A model generated the notes under the pieces. It made no database searches. It was given only the letters and a program-made list of their open reading frames with translations, and was not told the DNA's origin. A DNA stretch of 30,276 nt from a virus, in IMG/VR virus record IMGVR_UViG_3300027140_000013, positions 1 to 30,276 of that record; one strand, given 5' to 3'. A program made the position numbers and the translations under genes. This document shows, piece by piece, positions 7,682-16,346 of the stretch; within the stretch, counting starts at the first letter, position 1; each line of letters opens with the position of its first letter.

Positions 7682-9262
7682 TCAAAAGTTCAGTAGTGGT
7701 TTCTCTCTTGTATCCCCATTGTCAAAAAAACCAAATGGGGTAAGTTCTTCTTCCATCGCTTTAATCTTTTTCTCATACATAATTTGTCTTAGGTTTACAT
7801 TATTTAGGTCTTTGAAATAACTCGTAGAAGTTAGCCAAGAAAACAGAACCAAAGACATAACCATATCATCATGATATCCCTCATCTGCTTCATATGAATT
7901 GCGTTTTTCAATAAAAGTTGAAATTTCTGATATAATATCTGCGTCTTGTATAATTAACTTATTTTCTTCAACCAACGCTTTGAAATTATGACAACCAGTT
8001 CTTTTAACCTTTTTATCAGTATTTACGCCAAGTTGGGTCTGACCACCACCGAAACCACCAGTAACAGTTTGGAACCCTGTACTTCTATTCACAAAAACTA
8101 GATTTTCATATTCTAATTCATGATGCAAAATGTATGGAACTTGCTCGCTTGAATTGGTTTCCACCAAAACAAACGCTTGATTAAATTGTGTAGCCACGTG
8201 ATAAATTACACTAGGATACATCAATGGACTAATATCATTTTTTCGATATTTACCGACAAGTCTGTATGGGACTTCTGTAATATCGACAATAGTGAAAGCA
8301 GAATAATCTCCACCAACACCTTTCGCTGTATCCGCCACCAACACATAAGTGTGGTTTTCTTGCGGATTTTCATATAGATCTAAACCATCTTTGCTGAATA
8401 CTGGGACTGCAACTGACATCTTTGCAATAACATCAGCATTGACTAAAGTTAAACTAGAACCTAAGAACTTACATAAAACCTCTTGGTTATATTTTAACTC
8501 ACCGAGCATGGCTTTCTGCTCAGCTGCCCATTTCTCATCACGTCCTGGAATTTTCCAATATGGAATGAATAATGGAACAAAACCATTTCTACCATTTTCA
8601 GCATCATTCCAGAATTTCCAGAAGTGATTATAACCGAGTGGCGTAGAACTTAAAAGAATCTTTGTTGTTTCACCAGCAGAAATAGTTGGGTAAACTGACG
8701 TAAAAAATTCTTCAGCAACTGTATTTGGGATAATCGCAGTTTCGTCAACATATAGTAAGTTAACAGATTTACCACGAATACCTGAAGCTGACGTTGCAGC
8801 AGTAAATACTTTACTACCATTCTCCAATTCAATGTCACCCTTATTCCAAGTGGTAACACCTTGTTGCAACCAAAGTGGCAATCCTTCATACATCAACTGA
8901 TAGCGAGATAAAACTTCTCGAGCTGCAGTTGCTTTATTTGCAAGAATAGCAACAGTCTTATTATCTTGAAACAGAGTATACCAAAGGATATATGCAGCGG
9001 AAGTAGTAGTCTTCCCCTGCTGGCGACCCTCCATAAGAATCACTCTTCGATTCTCATGAATAACTTTAACTTTGTCTTTTTGGCAATCGTATAATTTAAA
9101 AGGAATCAACCCTTTATCAAGAGAAACAATCTGACAATATGTTTCTATAAAATAGATTGGATCATCACGACATTTTAAATACTCTTGAACATTCTCTGGT
9201 GTGAACTGAACTGTTACACCAGCAGCTTTTAAATTCGCATTAGCATTATAAATTTTAACCAT
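7682..9262 (-). CDS. 17: Terminase large subunit gp17 (packaging ATPase and nuclease)
   Basis: This 526-residue protein packages and cuts the concatemeric genome. The ATPase half has a Walker A GRQQGKTT (residues 79-86), a Walker B LLYVDE (169-174, catalytic Glu174) and the coupling motif LLSSTPLG (202-209). The RNase H-like nuclease half carries the expected acidic residues: Asp310 in LVADTAKG, with Asp318 nearby in GGDYSA, Glu367 in VLVETNSS, and Asp464/Asp465 in GYHDDM. It is shorter than T4 gp17 (610), mainly at the N-terminus. The gene begins two bases after the tail completion gene. T4 has the small terminase gene 16 in that spot; it is absent here. Confidence 0.97.
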   Translation of the reverse strand: MVKIYNANANLKAAGVTVQFTPENVQEYLKCRDDPIYFIETYCQIVSLDKGLIPFKLYDCQKDKVKVIHENRRVILMEGRQQGKTTTSAAYILWYTLFQDNKTVAILANKATAAREVLSRYQLMYEGLPLWLQQGVTTWNKGDIELENGSKVFTAATSASGIRGKSVNLLYVDETAIIPNTVAEEFFTSVYPTISAGETTKILLSSTPLGYNHFWKFWNDAENGRNGFVPLFIPYWKIPGRDEKWAAEQKAMLGELKYNQEVLCKFLGSSLTLVNADVIAKMSVAVPVFSKDGLDLYENPQENHTYVLVADTAKGVGGDYSAFTIVDITEVPYRLVGKYRKNDISPLMYPSVIYHVATQFNQAFVLVETNSSEQVPYILHHELEYENLVFVNRSTGFQTVTGGFGGGQTQLGVNTDKKVKRTGCHNFKALVEENKLIIQDADIISEISTFIEKRNSYEADEGYHDDMVMSLVLFSWLTSTSYFKDLNNVNLRQIMYEKKIKAMEEELTPFGFFDNGDTREKPLLNF

Positions 9263-9264
9263 AT

Positions 9265-10011
9265 TTAAAAATTATCTTCCCAATTCTCTTGGGAAATTGT
9301 TGCAGTTGCAGGATCACCCTCAGCAACATAAACTCTATTTGGGTTACTAAAGTTTTCATTCTGACCAACATTGGCATTAACTTGAGTAATAACTCCTTGT
9401 CCAGAAACTGGTCCAAACAAGCTAGTTTTCAATGTAAAGTTTAAAGTATGTGTAACGAAGCGACGAGTCTGAAAGTCGCCATCGTAATCATCTTGAACAG
9501 AAACACTATTTAAGATAATAGGAACATCTAAAACAATATTCATATCCTGAACAGTTTTAACTGCAAGTGTATATTCAGGTGTAAATGTTGGAAGGATCTG
9601 TTCAATTATTTGCAATCCATCTTCCTGAGTTTTAGTTAATACATATAAAGATATATCGATATTATATGGCACAGGGGTATAAACATAACTCATAGAATCT
9701 AATGCTGAACCACATGTAATTTTTTGCATGCGGTTAATTTTTCTTGTGGCATCGTATGTATAACCAGTAATCTCAAAAGACATACGTGGTAAAGTTGTAT
9801 ATGTATTATTCTTTAACTCTGGGTCTTGTTCAATTCTTACCAGCCACTTTTCTTTTGGCGCATAAGCCAATGGAACTTGAACACGTTGAACTGTTGTTCC
9901 TGTTACAGAATCGCCTTCTTTGCGATCAATATAAATGTCGCTGAATAAACGACCAAACGCTACAATGCTTTTGCGAATAATTCCGTGATAGTAAACTTGA
10001 TTATTTAACAT
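9265..10011 (-). CDS. 15: Tail completion and sheath stabilising protein gp15
   Basis: This 248-residue protein caps the tail and joins it to the head in T4-like phages. The N-terminus matches the family: YYHGIIRKSIVAFGRLFSDI, followed by VQRVQVPLAYAPKEKWLVRI, equivalent to the T4 stretch ending in VPITYASKEH. The central part includes LPRMSFEITGYTYDATRKIN, and the C-terminal RRFVTHTLNFTLKTSLFGP is also characteristic. T4 gp15 is 272 residues. Its start overlaps the stop region of the neck gene by one base, and it is followed closely by the terminase gene, so the neck proteins and terminase are probably translated from one message. Confidence 0.92.
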   Translation of the reverse strand: MLNNQVYYHGIIRKSIVAFGRLFSDIYIDRKEGDSVTGTTVQRVQVPLAYAPKEKWLVRIEQDPELKNNTYTTLPRMSFEITGYTYDATRKINRMQKITCGSALDSMSYVYTPVPYNIDISLYVLTKTQEDGLQIIEQILPTFTPEYTLAVKTVQDMNIVLDVPIILNSVSVQDDYDGDFQTRRFVTHTLNFTLKTSLFGPVSGQGVITQVNANVGQNENFSNPNRVYVAEGDPATATISQENWEDNF

Positions 10012-10928
10012 TATACACCCACATCACCGAAAGGATTATTTTCTGAAAATAAGATATCTGTAGCTTCTTCTTTAAAGGTGTTATTGTCGCCAAAAGAATC
10101 GGGTTTATCAATATCAGCTTCAATTACAGCAGTTGCTGCAGCATTACTTCCGCCACCTCCAGTAAATGCTATTGCAGGTGGTATTTGATATCCAGTTCCA
10201 CCATTGGTTACGTCTACACGAATAACTTTATTTGCAGTAGAACCACTACCCAGAACAGCAGTTGCTGTTGCACCAGTACCAGTTCCAGAAGTAATTACAA
10301 CAGTTGGAGCTGTTGTATATCCAGATCCTTGGGTTGTTACTTCTATAGATTTAACATATCCAAACGCACTTCTTGTGGTATTCGTACTGAATGTTTTTAA
10401 TGATTCAAATGTATCTACAGCTGCAAGACCAGTATCAATACGCTCAGAGCTGTATTGGAACAATTCAACTTGTAGTTTATATACATATAACTTACCAAGC
10501 TGATAAAATGGATCTTGGTGTTGAACGAACTTAACTTCGAACAATCCCTTTGATAATGGGAAATAAATTAAATCACCCTCGCATGGACGATTGGGAAGAA
10601 TAGTTGCACCATAGCGACCAATAAATTGTTCCCAACGACGTCTTGCAACTACAAGAGTTGCAGACTGTTCCATCATTAAACCAAACTTCTGAATGAACGC
10701 ACCTTGCCCAGCAAAGTTATCTACGTTTTCAAAATACATTTCAACTGGAAATGCACTTTTAAATTCTGATAGGCGATCTTCGCCCAGCACATCATCTTTT
10801 GAAACTAAAGTTCTTGGAATATAAAAAACCTCTTGACCATAAATGCGCAGAGACTCAATGATCAGATCTTCTACTAGATGCTGCTCATTCTTAGTTCCAT
10901 GAGAAAAATAAACATTAGTTGTAGTCAT
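10011..10928 (-). CDS. 14: Neck protein gp14 with a C-terminal Gly-Tyr repeat insert
   Basis: This 305-residue protein belongs to the neck complex that closes the packaged head. It matches T4 gp14 in order: an opening helix EDLIIESLRIYGQEVFYIPR, then GEDRLSEFKSAFPVEMY, NVDNFAGQGAFIQKFGL, and CEGDLIYFPLSKGLFEVKFV. T4 gp14 is 256 residues. The extra length comes from two G-S/T-G-Y repeat units at residues about 198-270, very like those in the sheath. The C-terminal tail (KPDSFGDNN, ENNPFGD) is typical of marine members as I recall them. It overlaps the gp15 start by one base and follows gp13 by one base. Confidence 0.93.
   Translation of the reverse strand: MTTTNVYFSHGTKNEQHLVEDLIIESLRIYGQEVFYIPRTLVSKDDVLGEDRLSEFKSAFPVEMYFENVDNFAGQGAFIQKFGLMMEQSATLVVARRRWEQFIGRYGATILPNRPCEGDLIYFPLSKGLFEVKFVQHQDPFYQLGKLYVYKLQVELFQYSSERIDTGLAAVDTFESLKTFSTNTTRSAFGYVKSIEVTTQGSGYTTAPTVVITSGTGTGATATAVLGSGSTANKVIRVDVTNGGTGYQIPPAIAFTGGGGSNAAATAVIEADIDKPDSFGDNNTFKEEATDILFSENNPFGDVGV
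10119..10337 (-). repeat. Two Gly-Tyr repeats in the neck protein gene
   Basis: Two units with cores GSGYTTAPTVVIT and GGTGYQIPPAIAFT, each followed by a Gly/Ala/Thr-rich loop, resemble the four units in the tail sheath. They fall near the end of an otherwise normal gp14. Confidence 0.8.
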
Positions 10929-10929
10929 G

Positions 10930-11670
10930 TTATCCTAGGAAAAACTCGAGCGGAGCAGATTTATTTTGCAATTCATCTTCTAACTCTTTAATTTCTCCTA
11001 CTGCTTCGTCATACAATTTATCGCCATCCAAAGTAACACCACCTGGAAGCTGAATTCCTGAAAACTTTTTAATGTTTGTTGCCCATTGTTTTTTAAATAG
11101 AGCAGTAACATATTTTTTTAACCACGATTCGTTCCATGCTTTAGAGAACTCAGTTGGGTCTAAAGCACGATATGCTTCGCAAACAATAATTCCACCCTCA
11201 ACTACATCAGTACCCCATTTTAAATCTATGTGTAATCTATTTTGAAGACGATTAAATCTATACATCTGTGGACCATTTAATTCCATATCCAACAATGCAA
11301 TGTGCGACATTACAGTTTTGTAATAGATTATAGATGTTGATGTCAGATCGTAAAGATCGTGTAAACGAAGTTGATATTGAATATCAAAAAGACTTTTAGA
11401 TGAGGATGTCTGTGATACAGGAACTACACGTGTAATCCCATATACTGCATCTGCAATAGGAATATACTTATTTGTAATATCAGCTGCTGTGACAGTATGC
11501 TTTAGATATACTCGTTCAATACCATCGTAGTGATATTGCTTCCAATATTCTAACGCTTCATCGATGCGATCTTCTAACTGATCGTCATCTACGTTGATCT
11601 CTAATACTGGAGCACCTAATGCTCTTAAACAGTATTCTCTCAACCCCTGTCTAGAAGTTACTACTGCCAT
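10930..11670 (-). CDS. 13: Neck protein gp13
   Basis: This 246-residue protein is the second neck component, binding between the portal and gp14. The family N-terminus is clear: LREYCLRALGAPVLEINVDDDQLEDRIDEALEYW continues into a conserved YHYDGIERVYLKH segment. The middle part (RLHDLYDLTS, MELNGPQMYRFNRLQNRLHI, DLKWGTDVVEGG) and the C-terminal GIQLPGGVTLDGDKLYDEA are also typical. T4 gp13 is 309 residues, so this is a compact version. It is tightly linked to gp14 (one base apart) and to the fibre gene upstream (one base apart), placing the neck genes at the end of the adhesion-block message. Confidence 0.93.
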   Translation of the reverse strand: MAVVTSRQGLREYCLRALGAPVLEINVDDDQLEDRIDEALEYWKQYHYDGIERVYLKHTVTAADITNKYIPIADAVYGITRVVPVSQTSSSKSLFDIQYQLRLHDLYDLTSTSIIYYKTVMSHIALLDMELNGPQMYRFNRLQNRLHIDLKWGTDVVEGGIIVCEAYRALDPTEFSKAWNESWLKKYVTALFKKQWATNIKKFSGIQLPGGVTLDGDKLYDEAVGEIKELEDELQNKSAPLEFFLG

Positions 11671-11671
11671 T

Positions 11672-13447
11672 TTACTCTCCTAGTTTGGCTTTTAGTGCAT
11701 TAACCTCTGCAGAAAGTTCTTGAACTGCCTTAATTAAAACAGAAACCATTTGCGAATAATTAACAGTTTTGTATCCATCGCTTTCGCCAACAAACTCAGG
11801 TAGAATTGCTTCCACTTCTTGTGCAATTAAACCAACTTCATGATTATCATTTCTGTCATATTGAACAGAACGTAATTGCAAAACTTTATCTAAACCATAT
11901 GAAGAATCTTCAATGTTAGACTTTAATCTTGCGTCAGAAGAAGTTTGGAAAGAACCACCAGTAATTTGTCCTGAAGCTGTAAATGAGCTTGTAGTGCTAA
12001 CCGCATCTGTAAACGTTCCAGTTGTATGAGATGCTGGACCACCAGAAATACCACTGGAAGAAGTGATCAATCCTGATACGCTTAATGTTGAACTTAAAGT
12101 TGTTGCGCCAGTTACGCCTAGAGTGCCACCAATAGTAGAGTTTCCAGTACCAATAATTCCACCAAGACGTAGATTATCATATGTTGCACCAGTGAAGTCA
12201 TATACGTTTCCTGGAGCAGCTGTAGTGTTGGAGAACAATCTCCACTCACCAGAAGATGCTTGTTTAACTAAACCTGTTTTTTTGCTTCCACTAGAAACAT
12301 AAGCACCAATAATACCGATGTCGATTGAGTTTCCAGCATTATCAGAAGCAAGATATAATTGTGGAGTTGTAACAGTCAGTGATTGACTGTTTGTAGTTGT
12401 TGTAGTACCAGAAACAGATAAGTTACCTGAAACAGTTAAATTTCCACCTACGTTAGCTGCGCCAGCTATACCAACACCACCATCAACGACTAAAGCACCT
12501 GTTGTTGTAGAACTTGATGCTGTTGTAAGTTTAACATTAAGAGAAGTTCTATTCCATTTACCTGCATATACAGATCCGTTTGTGCCAGCATTTTGCACGT
12601 AGAAATCTAAATCTCCGTTAGCTGCACCCGCAGAAGTTTCTGCAAGAATATAGGTGTATGCATTAACTGATTTAACACCACCAAGTGACGACCAAGCACC
12701 AGAAGAATATCCCTCGAATGTAGATTGAGTAGAGTTATAACGAATCATACCGACTGCTGGAGAAGCAGGTCTCTGAACAGTAGTACCAACTGGAATTGTC
12801 CAGTGGCTAGTTCCAGTTGCAGCAATAATGTCAAGACCAGCTAAGGAAGTAGAAGAACTACCAAGAGAAATAACAGTAGAACCAACTGTAACGTCAGCAG
12901 TCGCCCATCCTGGAGCATAACCAGCACCATTCGACTTCAAGAATGTTCCTGATGCGCCAGCAGTAATGAATGTAGTTAAAGAAGAGTCTTGCTGAATAAC
13001 TAACTGTCCTGCAGAACCACCAGCCACGTTAGTGGCATATGTAGCATTAACAGCAGTACCTGTTTGTAGACCAGTTGAGTTAATCCAAGATGGACCAGCA
13101 GAACCACCTGAAATAAGAACTTGTCCAGAAGTTCCTGCAGCAGATAAATTAATACCTGTAGCAGTACCATAGGCAACAGCACCAGCGACAGGTGTAATGG
13201 CAGTATTAGTTCCGCCATATTGCAATGACACTGGACTACCATTCCAAACAGAACCAGTACTGTGGGTTTTATTCAGAACTGTCTGCGTTGCATTTGTAGT
13301 TAACGCAATAGAACCACCACCAGCAGTTACGCCATCGTGGATTCTAAGTGTTTTAACTTCAGTATCATAGGTCAACTCGCCTACTGCGCCAGTGAACGCA
13401 TTATTCTGAGTGGTAGTACCTCGTCTAAATTGTACTTGTGTTGCCAT
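11672..13447 (-). CDS. Tail fibre protein with self-cleaving S74 chaperone domain
   Basis: This is a 591-residue fibre. Residues 1-50 (QVQFRRGTTTQNNAFTGAVG, then TLRIHDGVTAGG) form an attachment-type N-terminal domain like that of phage tropism-determinant proteins. The middle is Gly/Ser/Thr-rich beta repeat, including a module FEGYSSGAWSSLGGVKSV followed by TGALVVDGGVGIAG that also occurs in the 869-residue fibre. The C-terminal 88 residues are a peptidase S74 domain: SDARLK gives the expected Ser504 and Lys509 pair, followed by GLIAQEVEAILPEFV and a final coiled coil. In this family the domain helps the trimer fold and then cuts itself off between Ser and Asp. Receptor unknown. Confidence 0.9.
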   Translation of the reverse strand: MATQVQFRRGTTTQNNAFTGAVGELTYDTEVKTLRIHDGVTAGGGSIALTTNATQTVLNKTHSTGSVWNGSPVSLQYGGTNTAITPVAGAVAYGTATGINLSAAGTSGQVLISGGSAGPSWINSTGLQTGTAVNATYATNVAGGSAGQLVIQQDSSLTTFITAGASGTFLKSNGAGYAPGWATADVTVGSTVISLGSSSTSLAGLDIIAATGTSHWTIPVGTTVQRPASPAVGMIRYNSTQSTFEGYSSGAWSSLGGVKSVNAYTYILAETSAGAANGDLDFYVQNAGTNGSVYAGKWNRTSLNVKLTTASSSTTTGALVVDGGVGIAGAANVGGNLTVSGNLSVSGTTTTTNSQSLTVTTPQLYLASDNAGNSIDIGIIGAYVSSGSKKTGLVKQASSGEWRLFSNTTAAPGNVYDFTGATYDNLRLGGIIGTGNSTIGGTLGVTGATTLSSTLSVSGLITSSSGISGGPASHTTGTFTDAVSTTSSFTASGQITGGSFQTSSDARLKSNIEDSSYGLDKVLQLRSVQYDRNDNHEVGLIAQEVEAILPEFVGESDGYKTVNYSQMVSVLIKAVQELSAEVNALKAKLGE

Positions 13448-13470
13448 AGTTTTCCTCTAATTTTTATCTT

Positions 13471-13478
13471 ATATTTAG
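13471..13478 (-). promoter_or_regulatory. Late promoter box before the S74 fibre gene
   Basis: The minus strand reads CCTAAATA, which includes the stop codon of the upstream 953-residue gene, 24 bases before the fibre start. It fits the N[A/C]TAAATA pattern seen in other gaps but is one of the weaker matches to TATAAATA. Confidence 0.35.
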
Positions 13479-16336
13479 GCTTGGGCTTCTGTCCAGAATA
13501 AGTTTACGTTCACTTTAGCATTACCACTACCTAAGTTTTTAACTACAACGGCTAAAACGTCTGGACCATCAGGATAGTTACTATAACCACCAATAGCCGA
13601 ATTTGATAGTTCTTTTAGTTTTGTTAAGTCAATCTCAGCAAATCCTCCTGGAGGTCCAAGAGTTGCGAAAATCTGTTCTCCTGGAGTTGCTTCAGTAGTA
13701 GTGCTTGTAGAGATCTGAGCAAAAGAAGGTTGTGAACCTAAAGCTGCTTGGTTTACGTTTTCCCACGAAAGAGTAGATGCATCAATATTACCTGGATTTA
13801 ACATACCAATTAACTGAACAGATTGGTCTGTTGTAATCTGTAATTTTTCCAACAATAATTGTGAACGATTAATCAAATCTCTATCTCCGAAGTCAGCAGC
13901 AATGGAGTTTGAAACTGATGGAGCCAATCTAATAAAGAATACAGTTTTTGCAGCACCTGCGTTAATTGTATTGGATAAAGAAGCGTAGTTAAAATAGTAT
14001 CCACGATCAGTATCAAAATTACCGTCCATAATATATGAAGAACCCCAGTGGTTAATTAATGGTGAGCAAGTTACACTCATTAATCCAACACCCTGTTGTC
14101 CATTTCCTTCACTATGAGCAAAAGCTGGTCTTCCTGTAAATGTTCTATTTAAACCACCAACGAATTGAGTGATGCTTGAACCTCTAGTACATCCAGTTAA
14201 TGTATTTCCTGTTTTACCAGTGTATTGAATTAACTCTCCTTCTAGGTTAAGTACTCCACCAGTAGCTGGGTACCTAGATGCGTCTTTAACTGTAATGGTT
14301 GTTTGAGTTGCGTCTACATTTTCAGTTAACGTAGACGCAGCGATTTCATTAATAACTTGATAACGAATAGTTGAGTTACCAGTACGCATGTACGCTTCAT
14401 CATTAACGTTATTCTGTTTCATTCTATGTACAGGAATCATGTTACCATCAGATCCACGAATCATCCAATCAATAAAACCAGCACCATACCAAGAGAATTG
14501 AATACCGATCATCTGCATTTTACCTAGATTAATCTTATATCCAGATTCTCCAGTTCCATCTATCTTATCAATATTAAATTGAGATTGAGGGACACGTGTA
14601 TCTCTAATTACCGTATATTTTACTTTACCTGACGGATTAATGCCACGATATGGAGGATTAATAGTTAATGCTGTATCGCTACTAATAGATGCAACTTTAT
14701 ATGTCATACCACGAATAATAATATTACTACCCGCACGTAACTGTTGAGTGAAACGACTATTCGTGCCAGTAACTGATTGAGATCCTGGAGTACAAGCAAC
14801 ATATCCTGATAATTGATATGTACCTGAACGCTTACCTACAGCAAGTTCTTGTCCATCAAATTCCCAGAAAACTCCGTTTTGGTCATCGAATGGACCGCAA
14901 CGAACAGTGGATCCATGCCAGCCTACAACTGTTACACGTGGCAAGTCAGTTAAAACTGCTGTGGCAGATTCCAATGTATTAGAAGCTGAGTATGTAAATG
15001 TTTGTTCGTTAACAACGGAAGTAATACCGTATGTTCCATTATAACCTCCAGTAATAACACCTGCAATAGTAACAGTTGCACCAACTTGACATCCATGGTT
15101 AGTTTCGCACGTTACTGTAACAACAGATCCTGGAACTGTACCATTAGCTGAGATTTGATCTAAGTTATGTACTGGGCAGAATAAAACACCAGAAGTGAAC
15201 ATAACACCTTTACCTGATTGGTAACGGATATATTTTTTAGTTTGACGAATAGCAGATGCGCCATTTGATGGACTAAATGGTCCAAGAATAATACCTCCAT
15301 CAAATGGACGATGGATAGAAATAGCGTCTGAACGAACGAAAACTTTTCCATTCAATCCTGTATTAGAAACTGATCCGCCAACTCGAGCAGTATATGTAAA
15401 CGTAGTTGGGTTAACAATAGTTTCTAAGAAAAAGTTTCCTGAAATTAAATTATGATTAGTTCCATTGGAAGTATTAATTACAGTAATTGGAGATCCTGGA
15501 ACCAGACCATGGTTGGCTGATAATGTTACAGTAATCTTCGATGGGTTAACACCATCACTGACAATACTCGTCACTGGCATTTGTGCACCAGCATAGAAAC
15601 CACCACGACGACCATAAGTCGCACTACCGAACATAGTTTGTCCGTTAGTCCCAACAATACCCTTAGCATAATATGTAAATGTTGTAGAGTTTGGAACACT
15701 GGCAACGATAAACGCACCTTCTGCTCGTGCATAGTTTAATACAACAGAAAGACCATGAAGAATAACTGGATCGCCAACTAAGAGACCATGTGGTGCTGTA
15801 GTTGTTACGGTAATAATCGAAGGAGTTGCTCCGTCAGTAGTTACGTTAGAAATAAACAAGTCAAGTCCAGGTTTTTCAAAGATACCTGGAATATTTCTAA
15901 TAGAAGAATAGTTCTGCCACTTTGTAGTTTGTAGACCATACTCAAAGTCAGCGTCAATCATCGCCTGAGGGTTTGCAATACGGATACGTTCAATAGCATC
16001 TGTACCGAATGCATATGGTCGAATGATAGTACCTTGATAACTAGGAGCGTCAGTGTAGATTGCCAAAGAATGTGTAGATAACATCTCTGATGTATCTTTT
16101 GTCAAAGTAATGGTAGTTACTCCATCATAAGCAGTATTGAATGTATCAGCATCATCAGCATTAAATGATATGGTTGCACTGCGTGTAGGATCTCCTAACG
16201 CATAGATGTTTTCTTGTGTACTTTTATTTGTAATAACCAATAGTTGATTTAAGTCAACTTTTCCAGGAATCTTAATTGTTCCTTGGTTAACTCCACCTGG
16301 AGTAAAAATATATTTTTCTGCTAATGCACGAGCCAT
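13475..16336 (-). CDS. Large virion structural protein with HGL repeats
   Basis: I recognise this 953-residue protein only as a type common next to fibre genes in marine T4-like phages; its exact place in the virion is not known to me. The opening (residues 1-60) is TPGGVNQGTIKIPG with LLVITNKSTQENIYALGD. Three units at about 163-225, 257-317 and 392-452 share a core NHGL/PHGLxxGxPV with a TFTYxA ending. A segment DDQNGVFWEFDGQ follows (about 484-497), then TGTNSRFTQQLRAG and a DASRYPATGG/GCTRG motif (about 689-720), both familiar from phage structural proteins. It lies between two fibre genes and probably belongs to the baseplate rim or a fibre attachment site. Confidence 0.75.
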   Translation of the reverse strand: MARALAEKYIFTPGGVNQGTIKIPGKVDLNQLLVITNKSTQENIYALGDPTRSATISFNADDADTFNTAYDGVTTITLTKDTSEMLSTHSLAIYTDAPSYQGTIIRPYAFGTDAIERIRIANPQAMIDADFEYGLQTTKWQNYSSIRNIPGIFEKPGLDLFISNVTTDGATPSIITVTTTAPHGLLVGDPVILHGLSVVLNYARAEGAFIVASVPNSTTFTYYAKGIVGTNGQTMFGSATYGRRGGFYAGAQMPVTSIVSDGVNPSKITVTLSANHGLVPGSPITVINTSNGTNHNLISGNFFLETIVNPTTFTYTARVGGSVSNTGLNGKVFVRSDAISIHRPFDGGIILGPFSPSNGASAIRQTKKYIRYQSGKGVMFTSGVLFCPVHNLDQISANGTVPGSVVTVTCETNHGCQVGATVTIAGVITGGYNGTYGITSVVNEQTFTYSASNTLESATAVLTDLPRVTVVGWHGSTVRCGPFDDQNGVFWEFDGQELAVGKRSGTYQLSGYVACTPGSQSVTGTNSRFTQQLRAGSNIIIRGMTYKVASISSDTALTINPPYRGINPSGKVKYTVIRDTRVPQSQFNIDKIDGTGESGYKINLGKMQMIGIQFSWYGAGFIDWMIRGSDGNMIPVHRMKQNNVNDEAYMRTGNSTIRYQVINEIAASTLTENVDATQTTITVKDASRYPATGGVLNLEGELIQYTGKTGNTLTGCTRGSSITQFVGGLNRTFTGRPAFAHSEGNGQQGVGLMSVTCSPLINHWGSSYIMDGNFDTDRGYYFNYASLSNTINAGAAKTVFFIRLAPSVSNSIAADFGDRDLINRSQLLLEKLQITTDQSVQLIGMLNPGNIDASTLSWENVNQAALGSQPSFAQISTSTTTEATPGEQIFATLGPPGGFAEIDLTKLKELSNSAIGGYSNYPDGPDVLAVVVKNLGSGNAKVNVNLFWTEAQA
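14981..15850 (-). repeat. Three HGL-type protein repeats
   Basis: Three units of about 60 residues carry a threonine-rich strand, a His-Gly-Leu (or His-Gly-Cys) turn, a Gly-x-x-Val/Ile strand and a closing Thr-Phe-Thr-Tyr strand. The spacing is irregular because a non-repeat segment separates the second and third units. Confidence 0.65.
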
Positions 16337-16346
16337 AGTTTATCCT

